Assembly (NCBI GenBank): GCA_021790415.1
Contig: JAJYDZ010000084.1
Span: 1-7,047, forward strand
Length of the DNA stretch: 7,047 bases
DNA from: Thermoplasmata archaeon
GTDB taxonomy: Archaea > Thermoplasmatota > Thermoplasmata > Thermoplasmatales > Thermoplasmataceae
Direction of reading: 5' to 3'
A program made the position numbers and the translations under genes. The notes below the pieces were generated by a model. The model was not told the origin of the DNA, did not search any database, and was given only the letters and a program-made list of their open reading frames with translations. Shown in pieces: positions 5,423-7,047 of this stretch. The first letter of the stretch is position 1. Each line of letters starts with the position of its first letter.

Positions 5423-6849
5423 TGGAAAATAGCAGGAGATTATCAAGTCATGCAACTGCTACTATTATTATAATGGCAATAATGGGCATACTGGTTAACT
5501 ATGTAGAAACTATGATCACGCCGGCTTTGCCCATTTTAAAGTCAGATTTCAATGCATCATACGACTCTTTATCATGGATTATAACAGCATATGTAATTTC
5601 AGGTACTGTTTCAGCAGCAATATTCGGAAGACTCGCTGATATGTACGGCAAAAAGAGGATCTTTATGCTCTTATCTCTGATATATGCCATAGCTGTTTCT
5701 TTCGGAGGATTTGCAACCACGCTGGAGGAATTCATAGTCATCAGAGCGGTACAGGGTCTCGGCATGGGAATGTTCCCTGTGGCTTTTGCTTTGTTGAACG
5801 ATCAGGTTCCAAAGGAAGAACTACCACTTGCGCAGGGTATATTGAGCTCTACATTTACAGCAGGGGCAGCGCTTGGGTTAGTTCTGGGTGCATGGATAAC
5901 TCAAACCTATGAATGGGAATATTCATATCACTCTGCTATTCCTGTGGCATTTGGCCTTTTAATTGCTTCTTATCTCTATTTGAAGGATAACAGTCAAAGA
6001 ACAAAATCGACAATAGATTTTCTCGGCATAAGTCTCATATCGAGTGGAGTTGTCCTATTGATACTTGGTCTGTCTGAAGGGCAATCGTGGGGATGGTACA
6101 GCCTTTCTATCGAATCATCGTTCTTCATGTCAGTGGTTCTTCTACTTCTGTTCATACTGGTTGAATCAAGGAAATCAGAACCGTTTATCAGTATGAAGCT
6201 GATGAAAATCAGAAATGTATTTTTATCAAATTTTACGGGACTCTTTGCCATGGCTGCCATGTTCTTTCTCTTCTACAGCGTGCCCCCGCTTCTTGAAGAT
6301 CCATCGCCGGCAGGGTTTCAGCTCAGTATATTTAATTCAGGTCTTACAATGCTCCCGGCAGCATTGGCATCTATGATTTTTGCCCCGGTTGCAGCGGTTG
6401 TGACAAAGAGGTTAAGTCCTAAAATTTCCATAGAAATCGGAAGCGTGGTACTCTTTCTTTCATACATAGGTCTCTACTACTTTCGGGCATCGCCACTACA
6501 AATTACTGAGGATGCTACAATTCTTGGAATAGGACTATCTTTCATATTTGTTGGAATGATTAATATCCTTCTGGTATCAACACCATCTGTAGATGCAGGT
6601 GCGTCAACAGGTATGAACGTGGTATTCAGAAATATCGGCTCTGCAGTAGCGCCTGCAATAAGTGGTGTTTTCGAAACGATGTATGAGATCAAGGCAATTT
6701 CCGGTTTGAATTCCAAAGGCATTCCGGAATACTCATTGTTTCCAGATCACACGGCTTTCAGTTATATCTTTCTTACTGGGATGCTGTTTCTTGTAGTCTC
6801 TATTATTTTTACTTTATTCATGAAAGTACCTAAGAAAGAGGGAAGATAA
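5422..6849 (+). CDS. MFS transporter, DHA2 (EmrB/QacA-like, 14-TM) family
   Basis: This is a proton-coupled secondary transporter of the cytoplasmic membrane. It has 475 residues and about 14 hydrophobic segments (near 12-37, 50-70, 80-98, 105-127, 137-160, 170-187, 199-217, 230-247, 268-290, 304-325, 336-354, 367-385, 400-418 and 445-468), the count expected for DHA2. Motif A is clear as GRLADMYGKKRIF (69-81) in the loop after the second helix. Motif B is RAVQGLGMG with Arg108 in helix 4. A motif C-like Gly pattern (Gly139, 148, 152, 156) in helix 5 marks the antiporter branch. The pattern at the end of helix 1, TPALPILKSDFNAS (33-46), is also typical. The start is GTG at 5422; the next Met residues fall inside helix 1. 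The substrate is unknown: drug-type names are by homology only, and export of an organic acid or solute is equally possible. It is divergent from etfB and upstream of the thiolase gene. Confidence 0.9.
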   Translation: MENSRRLSSHATATIIIMAIMGILVNYVETMITPALPILKSDFNASYDSLSWIITAYVISGTVSAAIFGRLADMYGKKRIFMLLSLIYAIAVSFGGFATTLEEFIVIRAVQGLGMGMFPVAFALLNDQVPKEELPLAQGILSSTFTAGAALGLVLGAWITQTYEWEYSYHSAIPVAFGLLIASYLYLKDNSQRTKSTIDFLGISLISSGVVLLILGLSEGQSWGWYSLSIESSFFMSVVLLLLFILVESRKSEPFISMKLMKIRNVFLSNFTGLFAMAAMFFLFYSVPPLLEDPSPAGFQLSIFNSGLTMLPAALASMIFAPVAAVVTKRLSPKISIEIGSVVLFLSYIGLYYFRASPLQITEDATILGIGLSFIFVGMINILLVSTPSVDAGASTGMNVVFRNIGSAVAPAISGVFETMYEIKAISGLNSKGIPEYSLFPDHTAFSYIFLTGMLFLVVSIIFTLFMKVPKKEGR

Positions 6850-6980
6850 ATTGAAATGGTTGCAGGAGCAAGTAACGATTTATTGCATTAATAACTCCAT
6901 ATGTAACCCTTAAATTTAAAAAATATGTCGAAATCGAAAGATTATTTTAACCGATTCATAATACATGGTACGGTAATCAA
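6850..6980 (+). promoter_or_regulatory. Intergenic region with candidate operator and promoter of the thiolase gene
   Basis: TATGTCGAAATCGA at 6924-6937 is identical to the element upstream of the iron-sulfur oxidoreductase and is followed by ATTATTTTAACC (6941-6952). That stretch could be the TATA region, with transcription starting near 6972. An alternative box, TTCATAATA at 6956-6964, would start transcription later and suit a leaderless or near-leaderless message. No convincing T-run terminator for the MFS gene is seen, so read-through into the thiolase gene is possible. Confidence 0.5.
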
Positions 6981-7047
6981 ATGGCAAAGGAGAATGAAGT
7001 TTATATAGTAGGTTACAGAAGAAGCGCGTTTTCGAGATCGAGGCCGT
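6981..7047 (+). CDS. Probable thiolase / acetyl-CoA acetyltransferase, first 22 residues (C-terminus outside window)
   Basis: Only 22 codons are present, ending mid-codon at the window edge. The residues VYIVGYRRSAFSRSRP match the conserved N-terminal strand and Arg-rich turn of thiolases (VxIVxxxRTxFxxxxP), which condense or cleave acyl-CoA with CoA. No catalytic Cys, His or second Cys can be seen, so degradative and biosynthetic thiolases cannot be separated, and SCP-X-like thiolases are not excluded. The ATG at 6981 is the first in frame and has only a weak GGT 6 bases upstream. It follows the MFS gene by 131 bp and carries the same upstream motif as the membrane oxidoreductase, which supports a shared acyl-CoA degradation role. 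Confidence 0.7.
   Translation, partial: MAKENEVYIVGYRRSAFSRSRP

Noticed and set aside
6856..6891. 11-codon ATG frame after the MFS gene
   Set aside because: It is too short, with no ribosome binding site or promoter support.
7032..7041. TCGAGATCGA inside the thiolase start, a third TCGA-N2-TCGA
   Set aside because: It encodes residues within the conserved-looking SRSRP turn, so codon choice explains it; it also lacks the flanking bases and the TTTTAACC block.

Overview
The window looks like chromosomal DNA from an archaeon, most likely a member of the Thermoplasmatales/Cuniculiplasma-type Thermoplasmatota. The evidence is indirect. Base composition is moderately AT-rich, ATA (Ile) and AGA/AGG (Arg) codons are frequent, and AT-rich TATA-like boxes lie where an archaeal promoter needs them. 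At least one GTG-started gene looks leaderless, and run-of-T terminators follow genes without GC-rich hairpins. The class-level assignment is inference.

Layout. At the left edge (1-688, minus) is the N-terminal 229 residues of an unrecognised protein that may be a transcription factor. Divergent from it is a two-gene operon (770-997 and 994-1332, plus, ATGA overlap) of small helical proteins of unknown function, the first with a coiled coil. These converge on a minus-strand block about 3.8 kb long: etfB (5179-4436), etfA (4439-3549, 4-base overlap), and then, after a T-run terminator and a 118-bp gap with its own promoter-like region, a 670-residue membrane iron-sulfur oxidoreductase (3430-1418). 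Divergent from etfB is a 14-TM MFS transporter (5422-6849, plus). It is followed by the first 22 codons of a probable thiolase/acetyl-CoA acetyltransferase (from 6981, plus), cut by the window end.

How the genes fit together. EtfAB collects electrons from flavin dehydrogenases such as acyl-CoA dehydrogenases. The large protein has a NarI-like five-helix membrane domain, two [4Fe-4S] ferredoxin motifs and two CCG domains. This is the architecture of ETF:menaquinone oxidoreductases (EMO/DUF224 type), so it probably passes ETF electrons to the quinone pool. A thiolase next door fits a beta-oxidation or branched-chain acyl-CoA theme. The MFS substrate cannot be read from the sequence.

The most notable non-coding signal is an identical 14-bp sequence, TATGTCGAAATCGA. 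It is followed 6-7 bp later by TTTTAACC and sits directly upstream of both the membrane oxidoreductase and the thiolase, but not upstream of etfBA. It is a candidate operator tying these two genes into one regulon. No rRNA, tRNA, CRISPR, insertion sequence or origin is visible. The longest gene-free stretch is about 240 bp (5180-5421).
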